From assembly GCF_023953965.1 (NCBI RefSeq), contig NZ_JAMLIX010000001.1, positions 682,001 through 746,000 on the forward strand: a DNA stretch of 64,000 nucleotides, written 5' to 3'. Positions within the stretch are counted from its first letter, which is position 1; each line of letters opens with the position of its first letter. The notes beneath the pieces were generated by a model. The model did no database searches. It saw only the letters and a list, made by a program, of their open reading frames with translations, and was not told the DNA's origin. A program made the position numbers and the translations under genes. This document shows positions 27,379 through 37,222 of this stretch, piece by piece. This DNA comes from Bosea sp. (in: a-proteobacteria) (lineage in GTDB: Bacteria > Pseudomonadota > Alphaproteobacteria > Rhizobiales > Beijerinckiaceae).

Positions 27379-28314
27379 CTAGCCCCCCAGTTCCGCGTCG
27401 AGTTCCGGCAGGACAGTGAAGAGGTCGCCGACGAGGCCGTAATCGGCGATCTGGAAGATCGGCGCTTCCTCGTCCTTGTTGATGGCGACGATGACCTTGG
27501 AGTCCTTCATGCCGGCGAGATGCTGGATCGCGCCGGAGATGCCGACGGCGATGTAGAGCTCGGGAGCGACCACCTTACCGGTCTGGCCGACCTGCCAGTC
27601 GTTGGGAGCGTAGCCGGCATCGACCGCGGCGCGCGAGGCGCCCATCGCAGCCCCGAGCTTGTCGGCGACCGGTTCGATCACCTTGCCGAAGTTCTCGGCG
27701 GACCCCAGCGCGCGCCCGCCCGAGATGATGATCTTGGCCGAGGCCAGCTCGGGACGGTCGGACTTGGCGACCTCCTCGCCCTTGAAGGCGGAGTTGCCTG
27801 GATTGTCAGCGGCGGAAACCGCCTCGACCGCGGCCGAGCCGCCTTCGCCCGCCGCCTGGAAGGAGGCGGTGCGGATGGTCATCAGCTTCTTGGCATCGCT
27901 CGACTGCACCGTCTGGATGGCGTTGCCGGCATAGACCGGGCGCTCGAAGGTGTCGGGCGAGACGATCTTCATCACGTCCGAGACCTGCATCACGTCGAGC
28001 AGGGCGGCGACGCGCGGCAGCACGTTCTTGCCGGTCGTGGTGGAGGGGGCGACGAAGGCGTCGTAGCCGCCGGCGAGCTTGACGATGAGCGCGGCGAGCG
28101 GCTCGGCCAGCGCATGGCCGTAAGCCGCGTCATCGGCGAGCAGCACCTTCTCGACGCCGGCGAGCTTGGCGGCGGCATCGGCCGCGGCCCTGGCACCCTG
28201 GCCGGCGACGAGGATATGCACGGGTGCGCCGAGCTGGGCCGCGGCGCTCAGCGCCTTGGCGGTGGCGTCCTTGATCGAGGCGTTGTCGTGTTCGGCGATC
28301 AGCAGCGTGGTCAT
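27379..28314 (-). CDS. etfA: electron transfer flavoprotein alpha subunit
   Basis: 311 residues, apparently full length. N-terminal TTLLIAEHDNASIKDATAKAL and the FAD-binding C-terminal domain ISGGRALGSAENFGKVIEPVADKLGAAMGASRAAVDAGY, GQTGKVVAPELYIAVGISGAIQHLAGMKDSKVIVAINKD. It accepts electrons from acyl-CoA dehydrogenases together with EtfB. GC and codon bias match the chromosome more than the surrounding island. Its partner etfB is 5'-truncated and its promoter is probably lost, so expression is doubtful. Confidence 0.93.
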   Translation of the reverse strand: MTTLLIAEHDNASIKDATAKALSAAAQLGAPVHILVAGQGARAAADAAAKLAGVEKVLLADDAAYGHALAEPLAALIVKLAGGYDAFVAPSTTTGKNVLPRVAALLDVMQVSDVMKIVSPDTFERPVYAGNAIQTVQSSDAKKLMTIRTASFQAAGEGGSAAVEAVSAADNPGNSAFKGEEVAKSDRPELASAKIIISGGRALGSAENFGKVIEPVADKLGAAMGASRAAVDAGYAPNDWQVGQTGKVVAPELYIAVGISGAIQHLAGMKDSKVIVAINKDEEAPIFQIADYGLVGDLFTVLPELDAELGG

Positions 28315-28860
28315 CAGATCACCCCGGCGGTCTTGAGCTTGGAGACGAGTTCGGCGGCGTTCGCCACCTTGATGCCGGCGGAGCGGCCGGCGGGCTCGGC
28401 CGTCTTCAGCACCTTGAGGCGGGGCGCGACATCGACGCCGAGCGTCTCGGCCGAGGTCTCGTCGAGCGGTTTCTTCTTCGCCTTCATGATGTTGGGCAGC
28501 GAGGCATAGCGCGGTTCGTTGAGGCGCAGATCCGTGGTGACGATCGCCGGCAGCTTCAGGGAAACCGTCTGCAGGCCGCCATCGACCTCGCGGGTGACGT
28601 CGACATGATCCGCGGCCAGCTCGACCTTGGAGGCAAAGGTGCCCTGCGGCCAGCCCAGCAGCGCAGCCAGCATTTGGCCGGTCTGGTTGGCGTCGTCGTC
28701 GATCGCCTGCTTGCCGAGGATGACGAGGCCGGGAGCCTCCTGCTCGACTACCTTCTTGAGGAGCTTGGCGACCGCTAGCGGCTCGACCACGCCGTCGACC
28801 TTGACCAGGATGCCGCGGTCGGCGCCCATGGCGAGACCTGTGCGGATCGTCTCGGCGGCC
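28314..28860 (-). pseudogene. etfB: electron transfer flavoprotein beta subunit, 5'-truncated
   Basis: Homology is readable from AAETIRTGLAMGADRGILVKVD to the C-terminal end, about 180 of the usual 249 residues. A stop codon and unrelated sequence lie immediately upstream (about 28861). The N-terminal nucleotide-binding part is absent. An internal ATG at 28829 could yield a 171-residue fragment but not a functional EtfB. The stop overlaps the etfA start (TGATG), the normal etfBA arrangement. Confidence 0.88.
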
Positions 28861-29655
28861 TACCTCGCCATGGATCTTACCGTCCAGGCGATGTCAGGTG
28901 TGATGGCCTGCACGGGCTTTCCCGATCGCCCTCCAGTTAAAGCAGGCGCTGCCCTTTGTGACTTCTTCGGGGGCACGCACCTTTACGGTGCCGCCGTGAC
29001 TGCTCTCCTCGAGGCTCAGCGCACCGGGCAAGGCCGGGTGGTTGAAGTGGCGATGCTTGAGGCGGTTTTTCCAACGCTGAGCTCGCCGCTAGGACTCTAT
29101 CACGCGCTCGGGAATCAATCGCCCCCGCGGACTGGCAATCGCCATAACGGCATGGCTGAATCGCCTTACAACGTTTACCCGGCAAGCGACGGCTGGGTGG
29201 CACTGTTCTGTGTGAGTGACGCCCACTTCTCTGGCTTGGCAACTGCCATGGAGATGCCTGATCTCCCGCAGGATGCCCGGTTCCTTACGCTCAAAGACCG
29301 CGTTAGCAACATGGATGAGCTCGATGCGCTGATCGCAGCGTGGACCGGGCGCCACTCAAAATCCGAGCTTCTCGGCATTCTGCATCGCCTGCGTGTCCCT
29401 TGCGCTCCGGTTCGCGAGATCGACGAAGTCGTCAATGACCCGCACATGCACGAGCGGGGGACGCTGCAGAAGGTTGATCACCCTGACCTTGGCAATGTCG
29501 TTCTAACCACCGGCCCGCTGCGCTTTGAGGGGTCCGAAACGCGCGAGATCGCTCCGAGCAAAGGGATCGGTGCGGACAATGCCGACATCTTCCAGGGATG
29601 GCTTGGATTGACCGCGGACGAATTCGAAAGCCTGCGCGCTGAAGGCGCCTTCTGA
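28858..29655 (+). pseudogene. CaiB/BaiF-type CoA-transferase, 5'-truncated
   Basis: About 265 C-terminal residues of a class III CoA-transferase: DLTVQAMSGVMACTGFPDRPPVKAG, GQGRVVEVAMLEAVF, SPYNVYPASDGWVALFCVSDAHF, RVPCAPVREIDEVVNDPH. The first hundred or so residues, including the CoA-binding GGxxR region and the catalytic Asp region, are missing. Its left edge coincides with the 5' truncation of etfB, so the two genes are fused head to head. It precedes an acyl-CoA dehydrogenase by 39 bp. Confidence 0.85.
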
Positions 29656-29694
29656 GGACAGCAAAGCTGTTCTTTCCAGATCTGGAGATTTCGC

Positions 29695-30861
29695 ATGAGC
29701 TTCGAAGAAACCGATGATCAGAGGGCTATCCGGGAGGGTGTTCGTGCAGTCGCCGAACGCTTCGACGACAGCTATTGGCTAGCCAGGGATGAGGACGGTA
29801 AATTTCCGTTCGAGTTTCACCGAGCGATGGCGGAGGCCGGCTGGCTCGGGATCACCATGCCGGAGGAATATGGCGGATCAGGCTTGGGAGTGTCTGAAGC
29901 CGCTATCATGATGAACGAAATCGCCCAGCATGGCGGGGGGATGGCCTCCGTTTCGACTGTACACATCAATCTGTTTGGGCCACATCCGATCATTGTCTAT
30001 GGGACCGATGCTCAGAAAAAGCGTTGGATTCCAAGGTTGGTGTCCGGTGAGGATCAAGTCTGCTTCGGCGTAACGGAGCCCGACGCGGGGCTAGATACGA
30101 CCCGCATCCGCACTTTCGCTAAAAGGACAGACGGCGGATATGTCGTCAGAGGCCAGAAGATCTGGACGACGACCGCGCAGGTTGCCAACAAGATCCTCCT
30201 CCTAACCCGAACGACCCCTTACGAGGACTGCAAGAAGCCGACCGACGGCATCACCGTCTTCTACACAGATTTGGATAGGGCCAAGATCGCAGTCACCCGC
30301 ATCCCCAAGATGGGCCGAAAAGCGGTCGACTCAAATTCGATCTTCATCGACGATCTCTTCGTCCCGGAAGAGGATCGTATCGGCGAGGAGGGCAAAGGCT
30401 TCTCCTACCTACTTCACAGCCTAAATCCGGAGCGCATTCTGGTTGCCTCCGAAGCAATCGGTATTGGGCAGGACGCCCTTCGGCGCGCGTCTCGATATGC
30501 CTGTGAGCGGGTCGTTTTCAATCGGCAAATCGGCAAGAATCAAGCGATTCAATTTCCCCTAGCGGAGAGCTGGATGGAGCTTGAGGCCGCCTTTACAATG
30601 GTTCGGAAGGCCGCTTGGCTATATGACAATAAAAAATCATGCGCTCCCGAGGCGAACGCGGCAAAATTGTTGGGCGCAAGAGCCGCACACCAAGCATGTG
30701 AAAGGGCGGTCTTCACACACGGCGGCTTGGGCTACGCCAAAGAATATCATGTCGAGCGGCTATACCGTGAAGTCATTCTAACCCGTTTGGCACCAATCTC
30801 CGAGCAGCTTATTCTTTCGTTTATCGGCGAAAAAGTTCTTGGAATGCCCAAGAGCTACTAG
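29695..30861 (+). CDS. acyl-CoA dehydrogenase
   Basis: 388 residues, full length. N-terminal helical domain with GWLGITMPEEYGGSGLGVSEAAIMMNEIAQHG, beta domain CFGVTEPDAGLDTTRIRTFAKR and GQKIWTTTAQVANKILLLTRT, and C-terminal helices with RILVASEAIGIGQDALRRASRYACERVVFNRQIGKNQAIQF and THGGLGYAKEYHVERLYRE. It oxidises an acyl-CoA at C2-C3 using FAD and passes electrons to ETF. It was probably cotranscribed with the now broken CaiB gene. Composition is lower in GC than the chromosome. Confidence 0.93.
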   Translation: MSFEETDDQRAIREGVRAVAERFDDSYWLARDEDGKFPFEFHRAMAEAGWLGITMPEEYGGSGLGVSEAAIMMNEIAQHGGGMASVSTVHINLFGPHPIIVYGTDAQKKRWIPRLVSGEDQVCFGVTEPDAGLDTTRIRTFAKRTDGGYVVRGQKIWTTTAQVANKILLLTRTTPYEDCKKPTDGITVFYTDLDRAKIAVTRIPKMGRKAVDSNSIFIDDLFVPEEDRIGEEGKGFSYLLHSLNPERILVASEAIGIGQDALRRASRYACERVVFNRQIGKNQAIQFPLAESWMELEAAFTMVRKAAWLYDNKKSCAPEANAAKLLGARAAHQACERAVFTHGGLGYAKEYHVERLYREVILTRLAPISEQLILSFIGEKVLGMPKSY

Positions 30862-30930
30862 CAGGCGTCCCTCGGCGCAGCAATATCTGCGTCGCTTCGC
30901 AAATATTCGATCGCGAGGCTGTTCGAGCCC

Positions 30931-32322
30931 ATGACCTTTACACTCGCCCGTCCTAGCGCTGGTTCAGTTCTGTCCGCGGCCAAGAACATTTATGTTTCCG
31001 CATGCGCTGCAGAACTAGCGGACGCACCTGAGCTGCTTCAACGGCATTCGCCATCAAGTGCCGTGGCGACTGGCATCTTTAGCCCGATTATCAATCATCG
31101 CTCTTACGCAGACCCTGAGACAGGCCGTCGAGTTCGCAGCTTTTTCTTGACGCGGGAACTTAAGAAGCATCTGACCCTTGGGCTCGTCGAATACTGCCCT
31201 TGGCGGTATCGAAATATCGATCGCTGGCTGAGCTCGGCGGACCGTTTCGACACAGCGATGGTGATGCTCTCGCCGCCTGACTCAAATGGGGAATGCAGCC
31301 TCGGCGTGCAAACCGACTTTCTCCCCAGCTTCGCAGGTCGCGTCGACAATCTCATAGGCTTCATCAATCCTCGGATGCCTCGAACATCTGGCGATGCCTT
31401 GATCAGCTACCGAGCGCTTGCCAGTGTGGTCGATTACGACGTGGCGCTGCCAACAATGGCGCAGCGCCCAGCCGACGACATCTCGGCTGCCATAGCCGAA
31501 CAAATCGCGGCCATAGTGCCTGATCGTGCGACGGTTCAATTTGGGCTCGGCCAGATTCCTAGCCAAGTCATTGCTCGATTAAGTGGTCACCACGAGATTC
31601 GCGTCCACTCGGGCGTCGTCGACGACAACATTTTGATCCTGGAAGAGAGCGGAGCGCTCGACAGCAGTGTTCCGATCGTCACCGGGACCGCGGTTGGGAC
31701 CACCAGTTTCTATGACGCGCTATCGAAGAATGACCGTTTCTCCTTCCGAGCCGTACGACACACTCATAGCCACCGGGTCATCTCTTCGATCGAGCGTTTC
31801 ACTGCGATCAATTCGGTGCTCCAAGTCGACCTGTTTGGCCAATCCAGTGCGGAAGGAAGCGGGGGAAAGCTGGTAGCTAGTCCAGGTGGTCTTCCGGATT
31901 TCGCCAGAGGCGCCCTCGATAGTGAAGGGGGAACCTCAATCATCGCGGTTCGGGCAGTCAGCCAGCCAGGGCATTCTCCCGGAATTGTTGCATCACTTGA
32001 TATGCCTCATGCCGTGACAGGAACCGCAGGTGACGCGGATGAGCAATGCCCTCCTGATTCCGCCCGCGCAGTTCAATACCGGCTTCTATGTGAGTGGCCT
32101 CACTGCACCCATAGGCGTTGCTGTCGCAGTCGGAAACTTGATTGGGCTCAACGAGCAACAACTTGCTTGGGCCATGGGGCTGGCTGCATCGCAATCCTCT
32201 GGCTTCAGAGGCACACACGGGACAATGACGGCGCATTTCCGCCCAGGCCACGCGACCAAGGCCGGCGTCTGGGCGGCACTGCTAGCTGCCAAGAACTTCG
32301 ACGGCCCGGAAGACGCACTTGA
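30931..32322 (+). pseudogene. acetyl-CoA hydrolase / 4-hydroxybutyrate CoA-transferase family, 3'-truncated
   Basis: The first ~350 residues match the family: ATGIFSPIINHRSYADPETGRRVRSFFLTRELKKHL, GLGQIPSQVIARLSGHHEIRVHSGVVDDNILILEESG, LFGQSSAEGSGGKLVASPGGLPDFARGALDSEGGTSIIAVRA. Homology stops near 32010. The frame then runs into the antiframe of an MmgE/PrpD gene, giving a meaningless basic tail to 32322. The C-terminal domain that completes the active site is missing. Confidence 0.8.
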
Positions 32323-32977
32323 AGGCAGCAAAGGCTTCTTCGACGTTTTCACATCGAAAGCCAACCTGGCGTTCGCGATCGATGGATTAGGCACTGAGTT
32401 TGAGCTGTTGAACAACAGCTATAAGCCCTATCCCTGTGGGATCGTGATACACCCCGCGATCGATGCATGCTTGGCTATCAGAACTGATGCAAACGCCGAG
32501 GGCGCTCCGGCGAAAGTCACCATCCGAGCGAATCCGCTGGCTCTCAAGTTAACCGGAGTGCGATCGCCAAAGACTCCATTGGAGTCGCACGTCAGTATCT
32601 ACCACTGGGTCGCGACGGCGCTTCTTCTGGGCAAGGCGGGGATAGCTGAAACAAAGCCCGCCTGCCTGTTTGACCCACGAATTCAGAAGCTGCGCGATAT
32701 GGTGGAGATCGTCGCGGATGATTCAATTGGTCAGGGACAGGCGCATGCCGACGTGACCTATGAGAGCGGACACAGCTTTGCAGCCTACATCCAGTTCGCC
32801 AGGGGGAGCGCCAACCGACCGATGTCTGATGAGGAGATCGATCAGAAGTTCACCGCTCAAGCTGAGCCGGTTCTAGGCTCCGCTCAGGCTGCCGAACTCC
32901 GCAATCTTGCTCGGAATGTAATCCATCTAGAGGAGGTTGGTTGCCGCATCGCCGAAATGGCCTGTCCTCAACGATAA
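32039..32977 (+). pseudogene. MmgE/PrpD family protein, 5'-truncated
   Basis: Roughly 312 residues: FNTGFYVSGLTAPIGVAVAVGNLIGLNEQQLAWAMGLAASQSSGFRGTHGTMTAHFRPGHATKAGVWAALLA, then SYKPYPCGIVIHPAIDACLAI and the alpha/beta C-terminal domain. MmgE/PrpD proteins include 2-methylcitrate dehydratase and cis-aconitate decarboxylase. The N-terminal ~130 residues of the helical domain are missing at the junction with the CoA-transferase gene. GTG 32030 or ATG 32039 could start a shortened product. Confidence 0.8.
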
Positions 32978-33158
32978 CGACGACTGGCGACTCTGCCCTT
33001 ATTTGGTACGACATTTTTGTTGACTCGGGATAGCTCTGATGTGAGCTTCCTGTCACCAAGAACGTCAAAGCAATTTGGGCCTATCGTCGAGTTTACGGGG
33101 CCTTGACGGGCGAGATCTGCAAAACGGCTAAAAGCCGGCGGTATTCCGGGAGGATCAT

Positions 33159-34151
33159 ATGAACGCACGTAGCTCGGTAAAGCTGGGCATCGTCACGGCT
33201 ATCGGCCTGCTTTTATCATCTAGCTTGGCGCTCGCTCAGCAAAAGATCTCAATTGGTCTGGCCTCTGCGAGCCTTCCCGGTGGAGCCGCCCGGCTTGTCA
33301 AGCAGATGGGCTTCTTCGAGAAGCACGGGATCGACGCGACCGTCATCCCGATGGAGAATGACACCATAGCCGTGTCGGGAATGCTTGCGGGCTCGCTTCA
33401 GTTCGTGTCGACGGCGGGCAACCAGATTGTTGTAAGTCGCTCACGCAATCTCGATATCGTGGCTCTGCGGGCCGTTTACAGCAACTTTGCTGGCGTTCTG
33501 GTCCTCTCGAAGGCGGCCGCTGGCAAGCTGCCTGATACGGCTAAGGCGTCCCTTAACGACAGGCTGAAGGCCCTGGACGGCCTGCTAATCGCTTCGCCTG
33601 GACCGACATCGTCCTATACGGCGGTCCTTGCTCCAGCCAAGCAGGCCGGCGCCAAGGTGCGCTTCACGTACATGGCACAATCAGCAATGGTGGTGGCTTT
33701 GGAAAGCGGGGCGATCCAGGGCTTCGTAGCTAGCGCGCCGTTCTACGCTCAGCCCACAGTCAATGGCACTGGAGTGGTCTGGATCAGCGGCGTCAAGGGC
33801 GAGTTTGACTATGCTCCCGCGGCAGCGTCGGTGCTCAGCACCACCAGCGCATTCGCTAAAGCCAATCCGGACGTCGTTAAGCGCGTCATCGCCGCATTTG
33901 AGGATTTCGCCAAAGCGTTGGATGAGCGGCCTGCCGACGTAAAAACTGCCATAGCAGCAATTTTCCCCACGCTTGATGCCAAGCTCCTTGATGTTCTCTA
34001 CACCAGCGAAGCGCAGGGCTTTCACGGACGCCCCGTGACCATTGAAGATATGAAGCGGGAGATCGAGTTCACCAAGGCCAGCGGCGTCCCGCTGCCTAAC
34101 ATCGACACCCTCGATCCCGCAGCGATGATCTTCCAAACCAAAGCGAACTGA
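33159..34151 (+). CDS. NMT1/TauA-type ABC substrate-binding protein (SBP1)
   Basis: 330 residues. Signal peptide LGIVTAIGLLLSSSLALAQ, then QKISIGLASASLPGGAARLVKQMGFFEKHGIDATVIPM, LKALDGLLIASPGPTSSYT, KVRFTYMAQSAMVVALESGAIQGFVASAPFYAQP. ATG follows GGGAGG at 33148-33153. No ABC permease or ATPase is nearby. It is one of three paralogues in this island (others at 37681-38627 and 44010-45002). A rho-independent terminator follows. Confidence 0.88.
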   Translation: MNARSSVKLGIVTAIGLLLSSSLALAQQKISIGLASASLPGGAARLVKQMGFFEKHGIDATVIPMENDTIAVSGMLAGSLQFVSTAGNQIVVSRSRNLDIVALRAVYSNFAGVLVLSKAAAGKLPDTAKASLNDRLKALDGLLIASPGPTSSYTAVLAPAKQAGAKVRFTYMAQSAMVVALESGAIQGFVASAPFYAQPTVNGTGVVWISGVKGEFDYAPAAASVLSTTSAFAKANPDVVKRVIAAFEDFAKALDERPADVKTAIAAIFPTLDAKLLDVLYTSEAQGFHGRPVTIEDMKREIEFTKASGVPLPNIDTLDPAAMIFQTKAN

Positions 34152-34164
34152 GTTTTTAAAGCGA

Positions 34165-34200
34165 ACGGGGTGAGTCCAAAGCTGGACTCACCCCGTTTTT
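34165..34200 (+). terminator. rho-independent terminator after SBP1
   Basis: Perfect 13-bp stem ACGGGGTGAGTCC / GGACTCACCCCGT with a 6-nt loop and a five-T run. It is located 14 bp after the SBP1 stop codon. Confidence 0.92.
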
Positions 34201-34228
34201 CATTTTTAGATTTAGTGGCCGCTATAGC

Positions 34229-34984
34229 TCAAGCGGCATAGTCAGGATCCCGATCCTCGAGATTGGATGCAGAGAGCTTTTCGCGGTAGGCAGTAATATG
34301 CCGAGCCATTCTCCGCCGGGCTGCATTAGGGTCCCCTGCTCGAATTGCCTCGTAAATCTGCCAGTGAACACCAACGACCGCGCGACGGGTCGCAACGTCG
34401 AAATCTTCGCGGTTCGTAGCCGTGTGAAGAGCGGTGGTTAGTGACGTTAAAATCGCCAGAAACAAAGGATTGTTGCTCGCCCGCGCAACTGACGTGTGCC
34501 ATTTAAGGTTGGCCTCAACGAAACCCGCGAAATCTTCGCACTGTCGTTCGCACTCCTCGCTGTGAAACTTCAAATCCGCGAGCTGCTCCCTTGTGCAGGT
34601 GATAGCGGCCTGAGCTGCAGCTGCCGGTTCGATGCCCTCACGAGCGAATACCAGGTCGATAAAGCGAATGTCCTGATTCTTGATAAAGAGATCCAAGGAC
34701 TTCAGGAGCGAATTTGATCGCTCGTTCGATACATAGGACCCCCCTCGCCGGCCACGACGGACTTCCACCAATCCGTGCGCGCCCAGAATCCGCAGGGCCT
34801 CGCGCACCGTCGTTCGGCTGACACCGAAATTCGCCATCAGTTCTCGCTCGCTGGGCAAAGAGCTGCCCACAGCGAAATCGCCTTTTAAGATTGCTCTCTG
34901 CAAATTGCCCGCTAGCGTGTCCGCTACCGACGTGGATTTCGCTTCATGCTCGTCGGTAAGTTCGCTCGGCTTACTCAAGTCCAT
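34229..34984 (-). CDS. GntR-family regulator, FadR/FCD subfamily
   Basis: 251 residues. GntR winged helix at about residues 20-90 (AILKGDFAVGSSLPSERELMANFGVSRTTVREALRILGAHGLVEVRRGRRGGSYV) and an all-helical FCD ligand domain to about residue 240 with conserved His/Arg positions (WHTSVARASNNPLF, VGVHWQIYEAI, MARHITAY). FCD regulators sense organic acids or acyl-CoAs, fitting the surrounding catabolic genes. Confidence 0.92.
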   Translation of the reverse strand: MDLSKPSELTDEHEAKSTSVADTLAGNLQRAILKGDFAVGSSLPSERELMANFGVSRTTVREALRILGAHGLVEVRRGRRGGSYVSNERSNSLLKSLDLFIKNQDIRFIDLVFAREGIEPAAAAQAAITCTREQLADLKFHSEECERQCEDFAGFVEANLKWHTSVARASNNPLFLAILTSLTTALHTATNREDFDVATRRAVVGVHWQIYEAIRAGDPNAARRRMARHITAYREKLSASNLEDRDPDYAA

Positions 34985-35023
34985 CTATCGCTCCAAGGCG
35001 GCAGCGTCACTTTAACGTCAGAC

Positions 35024-35046
35024 ATTATAGCAGACCATTTAATGTT
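35024..35046 (-). promoter_or_regulatory. candidate promoter and dyad upstream of the GntR gene
   Basis: A perfect TATAAT (minus strand, 35024-35029) is preceded by GCGACA after 18 bp. An imperfect dyad of AGACATTA and TAATGTTCT overlaps it and could be the autoregulatory operator. Sequence-only prediction. Confidence 0.35.
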
Positions 35047-35183
35047 CTGTCGCCTGGTTGAAAGCGATTGTTTTGGGCCGCGCAAAGCTCACGTCTAAGG
35101 CGCATCTATCGGGGCCCGACTCGGAGTTTTAATCAGCCCAGTCACCATAGCGATCGGGCCGGTTCAATGTCAGCTTGAAATGA

Positions 35184-36113
35184 TCAACTGCGATCCAGGA
35201 CAGCCTGGATTTGATCCATGGGAACTTCAAATGGAGGAAGCCCAGCCCGCTCTGGCTGGATCGATAGGAAGCTTTGGGCATCACGAGTGGCCCAGCCGCG
35301 GTTCATCGCTTCAGCAATATCCTGGGCGACAATGTTGCAGATCCGCATGGGGACATTGCTTTCACGACCAAGCTGGAGAGCCAGATTGATATCCTTCTGG
35401 ACAAGACGAAGCTGGAAGCTTGGCGGGTCGAATTTCCCAGGGAGCAAGCGAGGCGCGATGTTGTCGAACGGCCGGCTTTGGCCCAGCTTTCCCGACCGCA
35501 GCCCTTCCCACAGTGGCAGGAGTTCGACGCCCGCCTTTACTCCCATCGTCAGGATCTCAAGGATGACGGAGTTGATGGCGCATGAGGCCATATTCTGAGC
35601 CAACTTGGTGATCGTCGCCGCGCCGGCCGAACCCATATAAACCGTTCGGTCGCTGATCGCTTCGAGCAAAGGCTTGTGCTTTTCGTACTGAGCCTGTTCG
35701 CCCCCGACCCAAATCGTCAAGGTTCCTGCCGCCGCGTTAGTGGGCACACCCCCCAAAGGGGCATCCATAAAGTGCCCGCCTCGTTCGGTGGTCGCGGCGT
35801 CGAGCCGCTTAACAACCTCCAGTGAATTGGTGGAAACGTCGATCCATGCCGCGCCTTTTCGGAGGCCAGACAGGAGACCCTTGTCGCCGTACGCCACCGC
35901 CTCGACGTCCGCGGGCATAGGCAACGAGGTGAAGACAACATCGGCTGATTTGGCGACCTCGGCGGGGCTCGAGGCCCATACTGCCCCAGCCTTTATAACT
36001 GCATCGGCAGACTCGGCATTCAGATCGTGAACGACAAGCGGGTAATCCGCTTTTCGAATATTCGCCGCGATGCCGCGGCCCATCGCACCCAAGCCGATAA
36101 AACCAACCTTCAT
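35184..36113 (-). CDS. NAD(P)-dependent 3-hydroxyisobutyrate dehydrogenase-family oxidoreductase (copy A)
   Basis: 309 residues. Rossmann motif MKVGFIGLGAMGRGIA, VFTSLPMPADVEAV, the substrate motif FMDAPLGGVPTNAAAGTLTIWVGG (family DAPVSGG), and the catalytic Lys in TKLAQN. Start at the ATG (36113) that begins the Rossmann fold; ten extra upstream codons are unlikely. Copy B at 38714-39643 has the same length and strong similarity. It acts on a beta-hydroxy acid such as hydroxyisobutyrate or a tartronate-type semialdehyde. Confidence 0.9.
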   Translation of the reverse strand: MKVGFIGLGAMGRGIAANIRKADYPLVVHDLNAESADAVIKAGAVWASSPAEVAKSADVVFTSLPMPADVEAVAYGDKGLLSGLRKGAAWIDVSTNSLEVVKRLDAATTERGGHFMDAPLGGVPTNAAAGTLTIWVGGEQAQYEKHKPLLEAISDRTVYMGSAGAATITKLAQNMASCAINSVILEILTMGVKAGVELLPLWEGLRSGKLGQSRPFDNIAPRLLPGKFDPPSFQLRLVQKDINLALQLGRESNVPMRICNIVAQDIAEAMNRGWATRDAQSFLSIQPERAGLPPFEVPMDQIQAVLDRS

Positions 36114-36301
36114 GACGCTTCTCCGAGCCTTTGCGCGATCCAAGAGGCCTATTCGTCAGAATGCGAAAAGCTCCGGGACGCGCCTTGAATTGCGGTTCGC
36201 TCATCGAATCCCGCAAAAAGCTTGTTTGATTGAGATTCTGGGTCTGCATCGCGTGCACCCGACCGGACTCAGACGAACAGCCCCGCGAATGCAGACTGAG
36301 A

Positions 36302-36352
36302 CTACGGAAACAGTAGCGATGAGGGTTCAATCGCGTCGATTTGCGGCAATGG
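36302..36352 (-). pseudogene. detached 3' end of SBP2, cut off by the IS3-family element
   Basis: On the minus strand this fragment, joined across the 5-bp duplication to 37681, restores the C-terminus GVPLPQIDAIEPSSLLFP followed by a TAG stop. This parallels the intact SBP1 ending GVPLPNIDTLDPAAMIF. The restored gene would encode 330 residues, exactly the SBP1 length. Confidence 0.92.
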
Positions 36353-36382
36353 TGTTGTAGCCCCCAAAAGCCCGGACATTTC

Positions 36383-37222
36383 TCACGGTGCTGCATGGGC
36401 CGCGATGAACTCGCGGGGTGAACGATATCCGAGCGACCTGTGCGGGTGAAGCTCGTTGTAGTGGTCGAACCATTCCGGCAGGGCGAGCATGACGGTTTTG
36501 GCATCGGGGATGGGATTCACCGAGACGTAGTCGCGCTTGAAGGTTCGCACGAAGGCTTCGGCCATGCCGTTGCTCTGCGGGCTCTGGACCGGAGTTGTGA
36601 GCGGCTCCAGGCCGATATCGCGGGCAAAGCGGCGGGTCGGACCTGCGATGTAGCAGGAGCCGTTATCGGTCAGCCATTCGATGGTCTGCGGCAGGCGGTT
36701 GACCTTGCCGAAGCGGTGCTCGACGGCGGTGACCATGAGGTCGCAGACATCTTCGCCCTTGATGCCCTCGGTGGTGGCGACATGGCCAATGGCTTCCCGG
36801 TCGCAGCAATCGAGCGCGAAGGCGACGCGGACCTTTTCGCCGTTGTCGCAGCCGATCTCGAAGCCGTCCGAGCACCAGCGCAGGTTGGAGCGTTCGACGG
36901 CGATGCGGCCGTCGTGACGGCGCTCGACCCCACCGGCATGGCGTTCGAGCAGAAGGCCGTTGACCTTCATCACCCGATAGACGCGCTTGCGATTGGCGGG
37001 CGCACGGCCCTCGGTCAGGGCTTTGCGGCGCAATCTGGCCCAGACGCGAGCATAGCCGTAGGTTGGCATGTCCTCGATGACCGTCTCGATCTCGGCCAGG
37101 AGCGCCTCTTCCGGCAGGGGCGGACGGCCTCTGCGCTGGGGAGAGCGCCCGGCCGTCCGCTGCGCCAGCCGGGCGGCGAGATGCGAACGGGCCACGTCCA
37201 GCGTCGCGGCGACGGTGTTCAT
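36383..37222 (-). CDS. IS3-family transposase OrfB (integrase core)
   Basis: 279 residues from the internal ATG; in practice probably made as an OrfAB fusion. HTH_21 region ETVIEDMPTYGYARVWARLRRK. The rve core has D in WCSDGFEI, D in WLTDNGSCYI and E in NGMAEAFVRTFKRDY (DDE triad). The end reads YNELHPHRSLGYRSPREF. Appears intact. Confidence 0.93.
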   Translation of the reverse strand: MNTVAATLDVARSHLAARLAQRTAGRSPQRRGRPPLPEEALLAEIETVIEDMPTYGYARVWARLRRKALTEGRAPANRKRVYRVMKVNGLLLERHAGGVERRHDGRIAVERSNLRWCSDGFEIGCDNGEKVRVAFALDCCDREAIGHVATTEGIKGEDVCDLMVTAVEHRFGKVNRLPQTIEWLTDNGSCYIAGPTRRFARDIGLEPLTTPVQSPQSNGMAEAFVRTFKRDYVSVNPIPDAKTVMLALPEWFDHYNELHPHRSLGYRSPREFIAAHAAP

